Shown: positions 25,524 to 33,669 of the stretch, in pieces
Layout of the letters: every line of letters starts with the position of its first letter
Numbering within the stretch: position 1 is the first letter of the stretch
From: Chryseobacterium lathyri
GTDB taxonomy: Bacteria > Bacteroidota > Bacteroidia > Flavobacteriales > Weeksellaceae
DNA: 64,000 nt
NCBI RefSeq assembly: GCF_003290185.1
Contig: NZ_QNFY01000015.1
Coordinates: 1-64,000, forward strand
Direction of reading: 5' to 3'
Notes under the pieces: model-generated
Seen by the model: the letters and a program-made list of their open reading frames with translations, nothing else
What the model was told of the DNA's origin: nothing
Databases searched by the model: none
Position numbers and translations under genes: made by a program

Positions 25524-26357
25524 ATGAAATCGACAACTCTTTTTGTACTTTCAGCCTTCTCGCTGATAACCTCATGCAATGAAAGGCATGATAAAAGAAA
25601 CAATGAAAATAATGACCGTAATAACGATAACGGTTGGGTAGACAAAGTGATCGACAAAGACAGTGGTCCGGTTAAAGAAAAAGTATTTAACGGAGATTTT
25701 GACGAAATAGAAGTTTCCCAGGCTATTGGTGCTGAGATAATCAAATCCGAAACTGAAAAGGTTGTTATTTCTGCGCCTGAAAATATCCTCAATGAAATTC
25801 TTGTGGAAAACAGTGGCGGAAAGCTTCATATCCATTATAAGCTTGGTATCAGGGTTATGAACAGCCATAATGTGAAGGCTAAGATCTATACCAAAGATTT
25901 TTCTAAGCTCGTTGCTAATTCTGCTGCAAGTGTTACCATAAAAGATAAATTCACACAGGAAAAAATGAATGTTGAAATCTCCAGCGCATCAAGCGTTTCT
26001 GGCGATCTGGAAGCTAATGATTTTGATCTTTCGGCAGACAGCAGCAGCAGTTTCAGCGGTAAAGTTTGGGCGGTGGACCTTGATGTTGATGCCTCATCAG
26101 CAGCAAGCATTAATATTTCAGGAAAAACAAAAAATGCAGAGATTACTTCCTCATCAGCCAGCAGTATTTCAGCAAAAGAAGTTATTGCCGATCATGTAAA
26201 AGCTGAGGCGTCCAGCGGCGCAAGCATTCAGATCAGTGCTGTTTCTTCGCTGAATGCAGAAGCTTCTTCCGGCGGGAGCATAGATGTTTCTAAAAAAGGT
26301 GAACTGAAAAGCATAACCAAGCAGGAAAGCAGTGGCGGAAGCGTCAGTATTCAATAA
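25524..26357 (+). CDS. Head-GIN domain lipoprotein (DUF2807)
   Basis: A 277-residue lipoprotein: the signal ends in the lipobox LITSC (C18). A polar Asn/Asp/Lys stretch follows, then the DUF2807 autotransporter-head-like GIN domain from about residue 65. The C-terminal half consists of short beta-helix-like rungs rich in Ser and Ala (SSASSVSGDLEAND, SSAASINISGKT, ASSGASIQIS), typical of the family in Bacteroidota. It is probably periplasmic or surface-exposed; function unknown. The stop codon is one base from the convergent antiporter stop, so the two transcripts must overlap. Confidence 0.82.
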   Translation: MKSTTLFVLSAFSLITSCNERHDKRNNENNDRNNDNGWVDKVIDKDSGPVKEKVFNGDFDEIEVSQAIGAEIIKSETEKVVISAPENILNEILVENSGGKLHIHYKLGIRVMNSHNVKAKIYTKDFSKLVANSAASVTIKDKFTQEKMNVEISSASSVSGDLEANDFDLSADSSSSFSGKVWAVDLDVDASSAASINISGKTKNAEITSSSASSISAKEVIADHVKAEASSGASIQISAVSSLNAEASSGGSIDVSKKGELKSITKQESSGGSVSIQ

Positions 26358-26358
26358 A

Positions 26359-28245
26359 TTAATTAGGAGGTTCCTCGTCGTTCTCTTCACCTACTGACGA
26401 GGAACCCTCCCAATTCTTATTATCAAAATTAAGGTTATCATAAGCCAGTAATTCCTCCTCACGCTGGAGGATTTCTTTTGTGGTGAACAATAAAATCTCG
26501 TCATCCTCCTTTGCTTTGGCCAGCCTTCTGATAGAAGCTTTGTCTATGGCCATAAACCTTTGTCCGAGTCGTCTTGCCGCATATTTTCTCATCCCGGTTT
26601 CATGAAGGACATCTACAGCCATATCTACTGCGGTTCCCAATGTTTCCCGGTAAATGTTTTCAATACCGTTGTTAAGGTAATTATAAGCATCGATTCTGTT
26701 TTTAGCCCTTACAAAAATCCGCACTTTAGGATAATGTTCCCGCACCAGTTCCGCTATGAACTTATTGTCATCAGGATCATCAAGACAGAGAACAAGAATT
26801 TCTGCATCTTCAATTCCTGCAGCCCTTAAAATGGGAATTCTTGTGGCGTCACCGTAATAAACCTTAAAACCATAGCTTCTCAGCAGTTTTACACGGTCAG
26901 AGTCTCTGTCCAGAACTGTTGCCGATATTTTATTGGCTTTTAAAAGACGCCCTACCGTACTTCCAAAATGCCCGAAACCTACAATAATGATCTTCTTTTG
27001 GCTTACATTATTGTCCAGGATATTAAAATCATTCTCTTCATCAGGGATTTCTTTAATAAATTTAGGAGTAATGAGCCGGTCGTTAATGATCAGGAGAATA
27101 GGAGTGATGCACATTGTGATTGCAGTAACGGCCATCATTTGTGCATTGAGTTCAGGACTTAAAAGATAAAGATCTGAAGCATAATTGATCAGGACAAAAG
27201 CAAATTCTCCCACCTGCGAAAGAGCAAACGCATAAAATAAACTCTGTGATGTATCAATCTTAAAAAACTTGCCAATAGCATACAGAACCACAAATTTTAC
27301 AGTCAATACTGCAAAAACAGTAGAGAAGATAAAGATAGGATCCTGCTGAATGATGTTAAAATTAATTGTAGAGCCTACACTCACAAAGAATACAGCTAAA
27401 AGCAGCCCTTTAAAAGGATTGATCTGCGCTTCAAGCTCATGGCGGAATTCACTGTTGGCAAGCATTACCCCGGCTAAGAAAGCACCCAGTGCAGGAGACA
27501 GACCAATGGCAGCCATAAGTTCCGAAACTCCAATCACTAAGAATAAAGAGGAGGCGGTGAGGAGTTCCGTCATTCCCGACTTTGAAACATATCTTAAGAA
27601 AGGAACAAATACATATCTTCCCAGAAGGATCAGAATAGCAACCCCTAAAATCACAGTTCCGGCCTGCATCCATTCCGGAAGTTTCTGAATAATAATTTGG
27701 ATTTCGTTATCGTGATGATTTGCTTTATAATTAGCAATAAGTGGAAGGATAGCCAGGATAGGGATCACCGCAATATCCTGAAACAGGAGGGTAGAGAACG
27801 AGGCTTCTCCAGCCATAGTTTTAAAATTGTTTTTTTCCTGAAGGGTTTGTAGCACGATGGCAGTAGAAGAAAGAGCAAAACACATCGCGATAGCAATGGC
27901 TTTGTCTATTCTCCATCCGGCACTGATAAAAACCAAAAAAAGCAGTGAAATAGAAAGAAGCATCTGTGTAAGCCCGAGGCCCATAATTTTCTTCCGCATT
28001 TCCCAGAATTTCCGGGGTTCCAGTTCCAGCCCTACCAAAAAAAGGAGCATGATCACTCCAAACTCACTGGCATGCATGATGTCGTTAACATCTTTCCCGG
28101 TAAGCCTTAGAACATATGGGCCGATGATGATACCTCCTAATATATATCCGATAACTGAACTCAATCCAAATTTTCTCGCCAGCGGAACCATAATAATGGC
28201 TACACCTAAGAAAAGTAATGTATTCATTGCTAAGCTGGACTCCAT
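26359..28245 (-). CDS. Kef/CPA2-type monovalent cation:proton antiporter with TrkA-N domain
   Basis: A 628-residue inner-membrane antiporter. Residues 1-390 have about 12 helices of the CPA2 Na+/H+ exchanger fold (LEPRKFWEMR, SLLFLVFISAG, FALSQVGEFAFVLI). From about 405 a TrkA-N/RCK NAD-binding domain begins with IIIVGFGHFGSTVG (G-x-G-x-x-G) and continues through YGDATRIPILRAAGI. This is the layout of KefB/KefC, glutathione-gated K+ efflux systems. The upstream gene, 3 bp away, is a KefF/KefG-like reductase, which supports a Kef pair. The gating ligand in this organism is not known. Confidence 0.9.
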   Translation of the reverse strand: MESSLAMNTLLFLGVAIIMVPLARKFGLSSVIGYILGGIIIGPYVLRLTGKDVNDIMHASEFGVIMLLFLVGLELEPRKFWEMRKKIMGLGLTQMLLSISLLFLVFISAGWRIDKAIAIAMCFALSSTAIVLQTLQEKNNFKTMAGEASFSTLLFQDIAVIPILAILPLIANYKANHHDNEIQIIIQKLPEWMQAGTVILGVAILILLGRYVFVPFLRYVSKSGMTELLTASSLFLVIGVSELMAAIGLSPALGAFLAGVMLANSEFRHELEAQINPFKGLLLAVFFVSVGSTINFNIIQQDPIFIFSTVFAVLTVKFVVLYAIGKFFKIDTSQSLFYAFALSQVGEFAFVLINYASDLYLLSPELNAQMMAVTAITMCITPILLIINDRLITPKFIKEIPDEENDFNILDNNVSQKKIIIVGFGHFGSTVGRLLKANKISATVLDRDSDRVKLLRSYGFKVYYGDATRIPILRAAGIEDAEILVLCLDDPDDNKFIAELVREHYPKVRIFVRAKNRIDAYNYLNNGIENIYRETLGTAVDMAVDVLHETGMRKYAARRLGQRFMAIDKASIRRLAKAKEDDEILLFTTKEILQREEELLAYDNLNFDNKNWEGSSSVGEENDEEPPN

Positions 28246-28248
28246 ATG

Positions 28249-28770
28249 TTATTGGTTGAGTAGTTCTGTAAATTCTTTTTTATGTAGAATAATCTCTTTT
28301 TTGCTCAGTTTATTGGCTTCATAAACGATTTTGATATGTTTTATATTCGCTTTGAAAACCTTTAAAGATACGATTAGCCCGCTGATCAGTTCTTCCACTG
28401 TATACTGATACGTTCCGTTTTTACTGAATGATCTTTCCTTTCCCCCGGTCGTTATCAGAATATAAATTTCTTTTCCTTCCAGTGGATTGGTTTCACCTTC
28501 TCTGAGCCAGTCCCTGTCGAACACTTCATCGATCCATAATCTTAATAAAGGGGGGATTCCGAACCAGATAAGCGGAAACTGAAAAATAAAACGGTCATAG
28601 CTTCTTAATCTTTTCCTCTCCCTGAATGCGGCAATGTGAAAATCCGGATATTCTTCGTAAAGATCTCTAAGGGTAAAATGCTGGTGGCGGACATAGAAAT
28701 TGATAAGCTCCACATTTGAATTGGAGTGCTCTAAATAGGGATGTGCAAAAACTACCAGCGTCTTTTTCAT
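28249..28770 (-). CDS. NAD(P)H oxidoreductase, KefF/KefG-like ancillary protein
   Basis: A 173-residue flavodoxin-fold reductase of the MdaB/KefF group. The start KTLVVFAHPYLEHSNSN is the family's FMN-binding loop; FQFPLIWFGIPPLLRLWIDEVF and ITTGGKERSF are equally typical. In known Kef systems such proteins bind the antiporter and are needed for full activity. The 3-bp gap to the antiporter gene implies translational coupling and supports that role. A near-match -7 box (TATATTTA) lies upstream. Confidence 0.88.
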   Translation of the reverse strand: MKKTLVVFAHPYLEHSNSNVELINFYVRHQHFTLRDLYEEYPDFHIAAFRERKRLRSYDRFIFQFPLIWFGIPPLLRLWIDEVFDRDWLREGETNPLEGKEIYILITTGGKERSFSKNGTYQYTVEELISGLIVSLKVFKANIKHIKIVYEANKLSKKEIILHKKEFTELLNQ

Positions 28771-28908
28771 AAACCTGTTTTCAGTAAATATAATGAAAAA
28801 AAATTGGATAAAAGACGGATTTTATATGGTTTTGTTAATTTTTTACTATGAAAAATTGAATTTAATATTAAAATAAAACAAAGAAATGAAAGGATTTTAG
28901 TGTTTTAA

Positions 28909-28935
28909 ATAAAAAATCGGGCACTGGGCCCGATT
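28909..28935 (-). terminator. Intrinsic terminator of the lemA-TPM operon
   Basis: AATCGGGC pairs GCCCGATT, followed on the - strand by a T-rich tract. Confidence 0.82.
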
Positions 28936-28961
28936 ATATTGAATTTTTGTTATCTTTTAAA

Positions 28962-29774
28962 TTACCATCCGCCTGAAGCGCCACCGCCGCCGAAGCTTCC
29001 TCCGCCACCAAAACCGCCGAATCCTCCGCCGCCTCCGGAACTTCCACCTCCAAAACCGCCTCCACCGAAGCTGCCAGGGAATGGAAAGAATCCACCGGGG
29101 TAATTTCTGCGTCCTCTTCTGGTAATGATCACATCGTCGTCATCATTATTACCGCCGCCACGTCCTCCGCCTCTGCCTCCAAAGATAAAGGCCAGAATGA
29201 TAAAGATGACAAATGCGATAATAAGGATCTTAAAAGCACTTCCATTACCTGAAGGTGCTGAGGTTTCCATAGGTTTGAATTTTCCCTGAACAGCCTCCAT
29301 GATCGCTGAGGTGCCACGGTTGATGCCGTCATACCATTGCCCCTGTCTGAAATTGGGAGTGACAATATAATCAAGGATCTGTCCTGCAACAGAAGCGGTA
29401 AGGTACTGTTCTACAGCTCTTCCCTGTTGGATAGACATGGTTCTGTCTTCTGTAGCGATCAGGAAAACCACGCCGTTATCCACTCCTTTTTTTCCGATTC
29501 CCCACTTTTCTCCGAACATGGTTGCCAGAAAGTTCACATCTTCTCCTTTGGTAGAAGGGATAATAACCACTTCGATTTCCGTGGAAGTAGAATCTGCAAA
29601 TTTAATCAGCTTATTGTTCAGTTCGTCTTTTTGCTGTTGTGTGAGCAGGCCAGCCTCATCAAACACAGGATATAGAACCGCCGGTTTGGGCGGGATTGTA
29701 TACTGTGCCGATACAAAAGTGTAAAAGCAGAAGAGTATAAATGAAAATACCAGTTTAAGAGAACGTAATTTCAT
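28962..29774 (-). CDS. TPM-domain membrane protein with Gly-rich tail
   Basis: A 270-residue protein: signal peptide (ending VSAQ, about 24), a TPM (TLP18.3/Psb32/MOLO-1) domain about 38-150 containing VFDEAGLLTQQQKDELNNKL and GKKGVDNGVVFLIA, one membrane helix about 183-202 (ILIIAFVIFIILAFIFGG), then a tail made mostly of Gly with Phe and Ser. TPM proteins work at membranes and in plants repair photosystem II; the bacterial role is unclear. It overlaps the next upstream gene by 20 bases, so it is translated with it. It is the last gene of the lemA operon. Confidence 0.87.
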   Translation of the reverse strand: MKLRSLKLVFSFILFCFYTFVSAQYTIPPKPAVLYPVFDEAGLLTQQQKDELNNKLIKFADSTSTEIEVVIIPSTKGEDVNFLATMFGEKWGIGKKGVDNGVVFLIATEDRTMSIQQGRAVEQYLTASVAGQILDYIVTPNFRQGQWYDGINRGTSAIMEAVQGKFKPMETSAPSGNGSAFKILIIAFVIFIILAFIFGGRGGGRGGGNNDDDDVIITRRGRRNYPGGFFPFPGSFGGGGFGGGSSGGGGGFGGFGGGGSFGGGGASGGW

Positions 29775-30183
29775 TAGACAGCTGATTGGGGTTTTCTCCT
29801 TCTACAGGAAAATGTTTTTTTAATTCAAGACCGGTTTCCAGAATGCCGCTTTTTAAAGCTTTATAATAATTTCCTTTGGCAAATTCAGCAGTGATATAGT
29901 CGTGCAGGTGATCCCAGTACGATTGGTGTACCTTGTCATGGATTCCAATGTCGCCAATAATGGTCAGATATTTCTGTTCAAAATTGACATGAAAAAGCAC
30001 AGCGTTTCTGTCGGCAGTTTTATTCATACACAGTTCTTTGAAAACCTCAAATGCAGTCTGTGCATTCTCCGTTTCCGTGTTCGAGTCAATATGTACTCTG
30101 ATCTCGCCTGTAGAATGTTCTTCTGCCGACTGTATAGCTTCCACAAGGGAAGTGATCTGCTGATTTGTCAAAAAACGGCTCAT
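29755..30183 (-). CDS. Second TPM-domain protein (cytosolic-type)
   Basis: A 142-residue protein with a TPM-like domain and no signal peptide or membrane helix. LTNQQITSLVEAIQSAEEHSTGEIRVHI is the domain start, followed by a DRNAVLFHVNFEQKYLTIIGDIGI strand pair. It lies between lemA and the membrane TPM gene, overlapping both (1 base with lemA, 20 bases with the other). This three-gene LemA-TPM-TPM arrangement is common in Bacteroidota. The function is not established. Confidence 0.83.
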   Translation of the reverse strand: MSRFLTNQQITSLVEAIQSAEEHSTGEIRVHIDSNTETENAQTAFEVFKELCMNKTADRNAVLFHVNFEQKYLTIIGDIGIHDKVHQSYWDHLHDYITAEFAKGNYYKALKSGILETGLELKKHFPVEGENPNQLSNEITFS

Positions 30184-30788
30184 TATTTAAATACTTCTGG
30201 TGCTTTTTCTGCACCGGCTTCAGCCTTGAAGAAAGGTTTTTCTTTAAAGTTTGTAAAATTCGCCAGAATATTATTCGGGAATGTTTTGATTGTTGTGTTG
30301 TAATCTTTGGCCGCATCATTATAATAAACCGTTTCGGTTCTGATGCTGTTTTCTATCGCCGTAAATTCTCTCTGAAAATTAATATACTGCTGGTCCGCTT
30401 TTAAATTCGGATAAGATTCCACTACAGCCATTAACCTGCTTAGTGCTCCGGATAATTCTCCCTGTGCTGCCTGGAATTTAGCCATATCAGCTTCTGTCAT
30501 ATTCGTAGGATCGATGTTGATAGAAGTTGCTTTGGAACGCGCCTCAACAACTTTAGTCAATGTTTCCTGCTCAAATTTTGAATACGATTTAACGGTTCTT
30601 TCCAGATTCGGAATAAGATTGGCTCTTTTCTGATATACAGTTTCTATATTAGACCATTTGGAGTTTACGTTCTGTTCTTTCGAAACAAAATTATTATACC
30701 CGTTTTTCCCCCAGAAGAATAGTACACCTACAATAATAAGCAGTGCAATACCGATAGTTCCTGCACTAAGGCAGCCTTTATTTTTCAT
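30183..30788 (-). CDS. LemA-family membrane protein
   Basis: A 201-residue LemA protein: one N-terminal membrane helix (about 9-26, IGIALLIIVGVLFFWG), then a long helical cytoplasmic or periplasmic part. Family motifs NNFVSKEQNVNSKWSNIETVYQKRANLIPNL and ATSINIDP are clear. It is first in the operon with two TPM proteins. The role of LemA proteins is unknown. A -7 element (30820-30827) lies 32 bp upstream. Confidence 0.9.
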   Translation of the reverse strand: MKNKGCLSAGTIGIALLIIVGVLFFWGKNGYNNFVSKEQNVNSKWSNIETVYQKRANLIPNLERTVKSYSKFEQETLTKVVEARSKATSINIDPTNMTEADMAKFQAAQGELSGALSRLMAVVESYPNLKADQQYINFQREFTAIENSIRTETVYYNDAAKDYNTTIKTFPNNILANFTNFKEKPFFKAEAGAEKAPEVFK

Positions 30789-30819
30789 AGTTTATTTTTT
30801 TTTAATTTTTTGTGCTAAT

Positions 30820-30827
30820 CAAATATA
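30820..30827 (-). promoter_or_regulatory. -7 promoter element TATATTTG for the lemA operon
   Basis: Perfect TAnnTTTG on the - strand in the 74-bp gap shared with folA. Confidence 0.45.
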
Positions 30828-30839
30828 CAAATTATGTGC

Positions 30840-30847
30840 TAATTTTG
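30840..30847 (+). promoter_or_regulatory. -7 promoter element TAATTTTG for folA
   Basis: Perfect TAnnTTTG 15 bp before the folA ATG. It overlaps the second of two TGTGCTAAT direct repeats (30811 and 30835). Confidence 0.5.
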
Positions 30848-30862
30848 TAAAAAATTATTAGA

Positions 30863-31357
30863 ATGACAACAATAGTGGTGGCCATGGGAGAGAAAAACGA
30901 GATCGGTTTTGAAAATAAACTGCTGTGGCATCTTCCTAAAGACCTGAAACACTTTAAAGATATTACTTCCGGACATCCTGTTATTATGGGAAGAAAAACC
31001 TATGAAAGTATAGGGAAACCGCTGCCTAACCGTACCAATATTGTAATTTCCAGAAAGAAAAACTGGTTTGAAGAAGGAATCCTGATCGTTGGAAGCATTA
31101 AAGAAGCAGTAAAATTCGCCAAAAAGATCGATGAGGAAGTATTCATTATCGGTGGCGGAAATATCTATGAGCAGACTATAGAAATTGTTGATAAACTGGA
31201 AGTTACTTTAGTTAAGGCTGATCTTGATGCCGATACATTTTTTCCAAAGATAAATCCGAAAGTCTGGAAAAAAACTGAAGAGACCTGTCATGAAAAGGAT
31301 GAAAAGAATGAATACGATTTTTGCTTTCAGACATTTGAACGAATCAAGAGCGAATAG
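30863..31357 (+). CDS. folA: Dihydrofolate reductase
   Basis: A 164-residue DHFR, reducing dihydrofolate with NADPH. The order of motifs is standard: TIVVAMGEKNEIGFENKLLWHLPKDLKHFK with the substrate-contacting acid at DL, then GHPVIMGRKTYESIG for cofactor and folate, then FIIGGGNIYEQ. The length is normal for chromosomal DHFR. thyA is not adjacent. It is divergent from lemA. Confidence 0.95.
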   Translation: MTTIVVAMGEKNEIGFENKLLWHLPKDLKHFKDITSGHPVIMGRKTYESIGKPLPNRTNIVISRKKNWFEEGILIVGSIKEAVKFAKKIDEEVFIIGGGNIYEQTIEIVDKLEVTLVKADLDADTFFPKINPKVWKKTEETCHEKDEKNEYDFCFQTFERIKSE

Positions 31358-31406
31358 TTGTGGAAATTCTAACTTTTTACCTCTAGCTTCTAACCTGTAA
31401 ATTTTC

Positions 31407-31414
31407 TATCTTTG
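31407..31414 (+). promoter_or_regulatory. -7 promoter element TATCTTTG
   Basis: Perfect TAnnTTTG 18 bp before the next start codon. The upstream side is a CTAACCT-rich low-complexity tract. Confidence 0.5.
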
Positions 31415-31432
31415 CACTTCTAAAATTGAACA

Positions 31433-32002
31433 ATGAATAAGTACATAAAAATTGTAATTGCAGCAGTTCTTATCCTTTTAGGACTTTATATGATGATTTT
31501 CACAAGAAGTCTGGGCTGGGGAATCGTAGTTTTCCTTCTTGCAGCACTGCCTATTATACTTTTCATCAAGAATGAATACATTCTCCTTGCCTTCTGGCAG
31601 CTGAGAAAGCAGAATATGGAAAAAGCCGCAGAATGGTTAAACGGAATCACCAATTATCGGGCGCAGCTTCATAAATCCCAATATGGATATTTCCACTATT
31701 TACAGGGACTGACCCAGGCTCAGGAGCATCCTGCAAAAGTGGAACCGCTGATGAAAAAAGCTTTGGAATATGGCCTGAATATGAAGCACGACAGAGCGAT
31801 GGCAACATTGAATCTTGCAGCAGCAGCCATTTCTAAAGGAAGAAAACAGGAGGGGCAGAGGCTTCTGGACGAGGCTAAAAGATTAGACTCGGCAGGAATG
31901 ATGACGGATCAGATCAAAATGATGAAAGATCAGCTGAAAATGCCTTCTATGCAGAAGCATATGCACAACCCGAATATGAGACAGAGAGGGAAATTCTTCT
32001 AA
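31433..32002 (+). CDS. Membrane-anchored helical-repeat protein of unknown function
   Basis: 189 residues. Two N-terminal membrane helices (about 5-24 and 27-47) are followed by a soluble helical part that reads like two or three TPR-like helix pairs (EKAAEWLNGI, YLQGLTQAQEHPAKVEPLMKKAL, ATLNLAAAAISKGRKQEGQRLLDEA). The C-terminus is Met-, Gln- and His-rich. I cannot name a family. It is monocistronic with its own -7 box and terminator. A scaffold role at the membrane is conceivable but not shown. Confidence 0.7.
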   Translation: MNKYIKIVIAAVLILLGLYMMIFTRSLGWGIVVFLLAALPIILFIKNEYILLAFWQLRKQNMEKAAEWLNGITNYRAQLHKSQYGYFHYLQGLTQAQEHPAKVEPLMKKALEYGLNMKHDRAMATLNLAAAAISKGRKQEGQRLLDEAKRLDSAGMMTDQIKMMKDQLKMPSMQKHMHNPNMRQRGKFF

Positions 32003-32020
32003 GACAATATACGAAACTGA

Positions 32021-32048
32021 AAAAGCACCTGATCCAGGTGCTTTTTTT
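32021..32048 (+). terminator. Intrinsic terminator
   Basis: AAAAGCACCT pairs AGGTGCTTTT around GATCC, followed by a T run. Confidence 0.88.
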
Positions 32049-32068
32049 GTTATGTGAATACATGACCG

Positions 32069-32701
32069 CTACATCTCAGAATTCTGATCATATCCATAGA
32101 ACTTAGGTATTTGCCAGTGATATTTTACAGCAAGAGTTCGAATGGAAACAATTAATATAATAGTGAATATCTGTATAAATGTATAGGAAAGCGGGATAAA
32201 CTTTGTCATCAGGAGAAATGCAGATCCGCCAACAATACATGCTGTAGCGTAGATCTCTTTTCTAAAGATCAGTGGAATCCTGTTGAGGAGGATATCCCGT
32301 ATGATTCCTCCGAAACACCCGGTTATGGTTCCCAGTGCGATACATATAAGCGGATGAATATCAGCATTGAGCCCTTTCTGAACCCCGATAATGGTAAATA
32401 ACCCCAGTCCGAAGCTGTCAAAAATAAATAAGGTTACCTTGAAGTTCTTTTCAATAGACTTGAAGACCATGGCAAAAATGCTGGTACCCAAAATCAGGGC
32501 GCACGTTAAAAGATCATGCATCCAGAAAACCGGAATATCCAGCAGGAGGTCTCTTACAGTTCCTCCTCCCACAGAAGTGACGAATGCAATAATCAGTACC
32601 CCGAACGGATCAAGGCGTTTCTGCATCGCTGCAAAACTCCCCGACATCGCAAAGGAAATGGTTCCGAGCACCTCTATGGCAAAATTGAACTGTTCGTGCA
32701 T
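32069..32701 (-). CDS. Trimeric intracellular cation channel (TRIC) family protein
   Basis: A 210-residue, seven-helix membrane protein of the TRIC/UPF0126 (YicG) family. Two inverted repeats each carry a conserved Gly-rich motif: SVGGGTVRDLLLD and CFGGIIRDILLN. Prokaryotic TRIC proteins are K+/Na+-permeable channels; some UPF0126 members have been linked to glycine transport. The length is normal. Its start codon is 6 bp from the left inverted repeat of the neighbouring degraded element. Confidence 0.88.
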   Translation of the reverse strand: MHEQFNFAIEVLGTISFAMSGSFAAMQKRLDPFGVLIIAFVTSVGGGTVRDLLLDIPVFWMHDLLTCALILGTSIFAMVFKSIEKNFKVTLFIFDSFGLGLFTIIGVQKGLNADIHPLICIALGTITGCFGGIIRDILLNRIPLIFRKEIYATACIVGGSAFLLMTKFIPLSYTFIQIFTIILIVSIRTLAVKYHWQIPKFYGYDQNSEM

Positions 32702-32706
32702 AATTT

Positions 32707-32737
32707 ATGAGTAATAGGTAATGGGCAATGAGTAATA
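32707..32737. repeat. Left inverted repeat flanking the four-helix-bundle pseudogene
   Basis: ATGAGTAATAGGTAATGGGC then AATGAGTAATA. The arm is itself built from GAGTAAT and GGTAAT words. Its reverse complement occurs at 33016-33041. Confidence 0.85.
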
Positions 32738-32750
32738 AAAATTATGCCAT

Positions 32751-33006
32751 TTAAAGCTGGGATAATCTAAATTTATACTTAGTCATAACCTTTACAAGTT
32801 CTTCACATTCTGATTTTAAATGAATCATTTTTTCAGATCTTGCTCTTGAAGCAGCTCGGTAATTTGCGGCTACTGAAGTAGAAGATCTTATAATTTGCTT
32901 TCTTATGACCGATACATCATCTGAATAAGGTAATGATGAAAGAGATTTAATCACAAGAATAGAAAAATTTTTTAGCTCTTTCCCGAAAAATTTGATTATA
33001 ATCCAT
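32751..33006 (-). pseudogene. Degraded four-helix-bundle (S23/23S-intervening-sequence) protein gene
   Basis: The frame begins at ATG 33006 as MDYNQIFRERAKKF, then shifts by one base inside an A6/T5 run (about 32970). It continues as FSILVIKSLSSLPYSDD, VIRKQIIRSSTSVAANYRA and ASRARSEK, which is the family's N-terminal half (VIRKQIIRSSTSVAANYR is the hallmark). After SEK it jumps to HLKSECEELVKVMTKYKF, the usual C-terminal helix, so roughly 40-50 residues of the middle seem deleted. Intact members have about 115-130 residues; this has about 84. A frameshift plus an internal deletion makes it a pseudogene. The relatives sit inside 23S rRNA intervening sequences, or alone, and are related to bAvd of diversity-generating retroelements. 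Confidence 0.82.
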
Positions 33007-33015
33007 ATTTCCCAA

Positions 33016-33041
33016 ATTACTCATTACCTATTACTCATTAC
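33016..33041. repeat. Right inverted repeat flanking the four-helix-bundle pseudogene
   Basis: ATTACTCATTACCTATTACT followed by CATTAC; it is the reverse complement of the left repeat with small differences. It touches the coaD stop codon and ends 9 bp before the pseudogene ATG. Confidence 0.85.
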
Positions 33042-33506
33042 TTATCGTTGTACCCTGACGGCTTCCGGGACCAGCAATTCATATTCTCCATTGTGGTTGA
33101 TGATTTCCCTTACGATGCTGCTGCTGATGAAAGATTTTCCGGATGAGGTTAATAAGAATACGGTTTCCAGCTTTTTATGGGCCAAAGTTCTGTTAGTGTG
33201 GGCTATTGCTTTTTCAAATTCAAAATCAGCGGGATTTCTTAAGCCTCTCAGGATGTATTGCGCGTCCTTTTCAAAACAGTAGTCCACCGTTAATCCTTCA
33301 AAAAAGTCCACTTCTACATTGGGGAATTCAGCGACGGAGTTTTGAATAAATTCCATTCTTTTTTCCAGGGGAAACATATATTTTTTTTGGGAATTCTGCC
33401 CGATCGCAATAATCAGTTTGTCAAAAAGCGGAGCCGCTCTTTCAATAATATCATAATGTCCCAGAGTAATAGGATCAAAGGATCCGGGGAAAACAGCAAT
33501 TTTCAT
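33042..33506 (-). CDS. coaD: Pantetheine-phosphate adenylyltransferase
   Basis: A 154-residue CoaD, the fourth step of coenzyme A synthesis (adenylyl transfer from ATP to 4'-phosphopantetheine). The nucleotidyltransferase motif FPGSFDPITLGHYDI (T/H-x-G-H) is at the N-terminus and FLTSSGKSFISSSIVREI is the C-terminal ISSS-R motif. RGLRNPADFEFE is also typical. The length is normal. The stop codon is adjacent to the inverted repeat element, so the coaD transcript probably runs into it. Confidence 0.95.
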   Translation of the reverse strand: MKIAVFPGSFDPITLGHYDIIERAAPLFDKLIIAIGQNSQKKYMFPLEKRMEFIQNSVAEFPNVEVDFFEGLTVDYCFEKDAQYILRGLRNPADFEFEKAIAHTNRTLAHKKLETVFLLTSSGKSFISSSIVREIINHNGEYELLVPEAVRVQR

Positions 33507-33669
33507 GTTTTACGTGTTATGATGAGTTATGGGGTTACGAGGTCTGTGTTTTGGGTTTCGGTTGCGAGATTTAGGTTGCCGGGGTGAACTATTCACCGGG
33601 TTTTCTTCCATCTTCAAACTTCCATTCATTAACGACTAACTTCTAACCTCTAGATTCTAACTTCTATTA

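Noticed and set aside
28962..29110. Low-complexity repeat in the Gly-rich DNA
   Set aside because: It is the coding sequence of the Gly-rich tail of the TPM protein, a known feature of that family.
33507..33669. Possible gene in the coaD-ddl gap
   Set aside because: The stretch is word-repeat, low-complexity sequence (CTTCTAACCT-like, GGGTTTCGGTTGC) with a small GGTGAA/TTCACC palindrome; no convincing frame or terminator.
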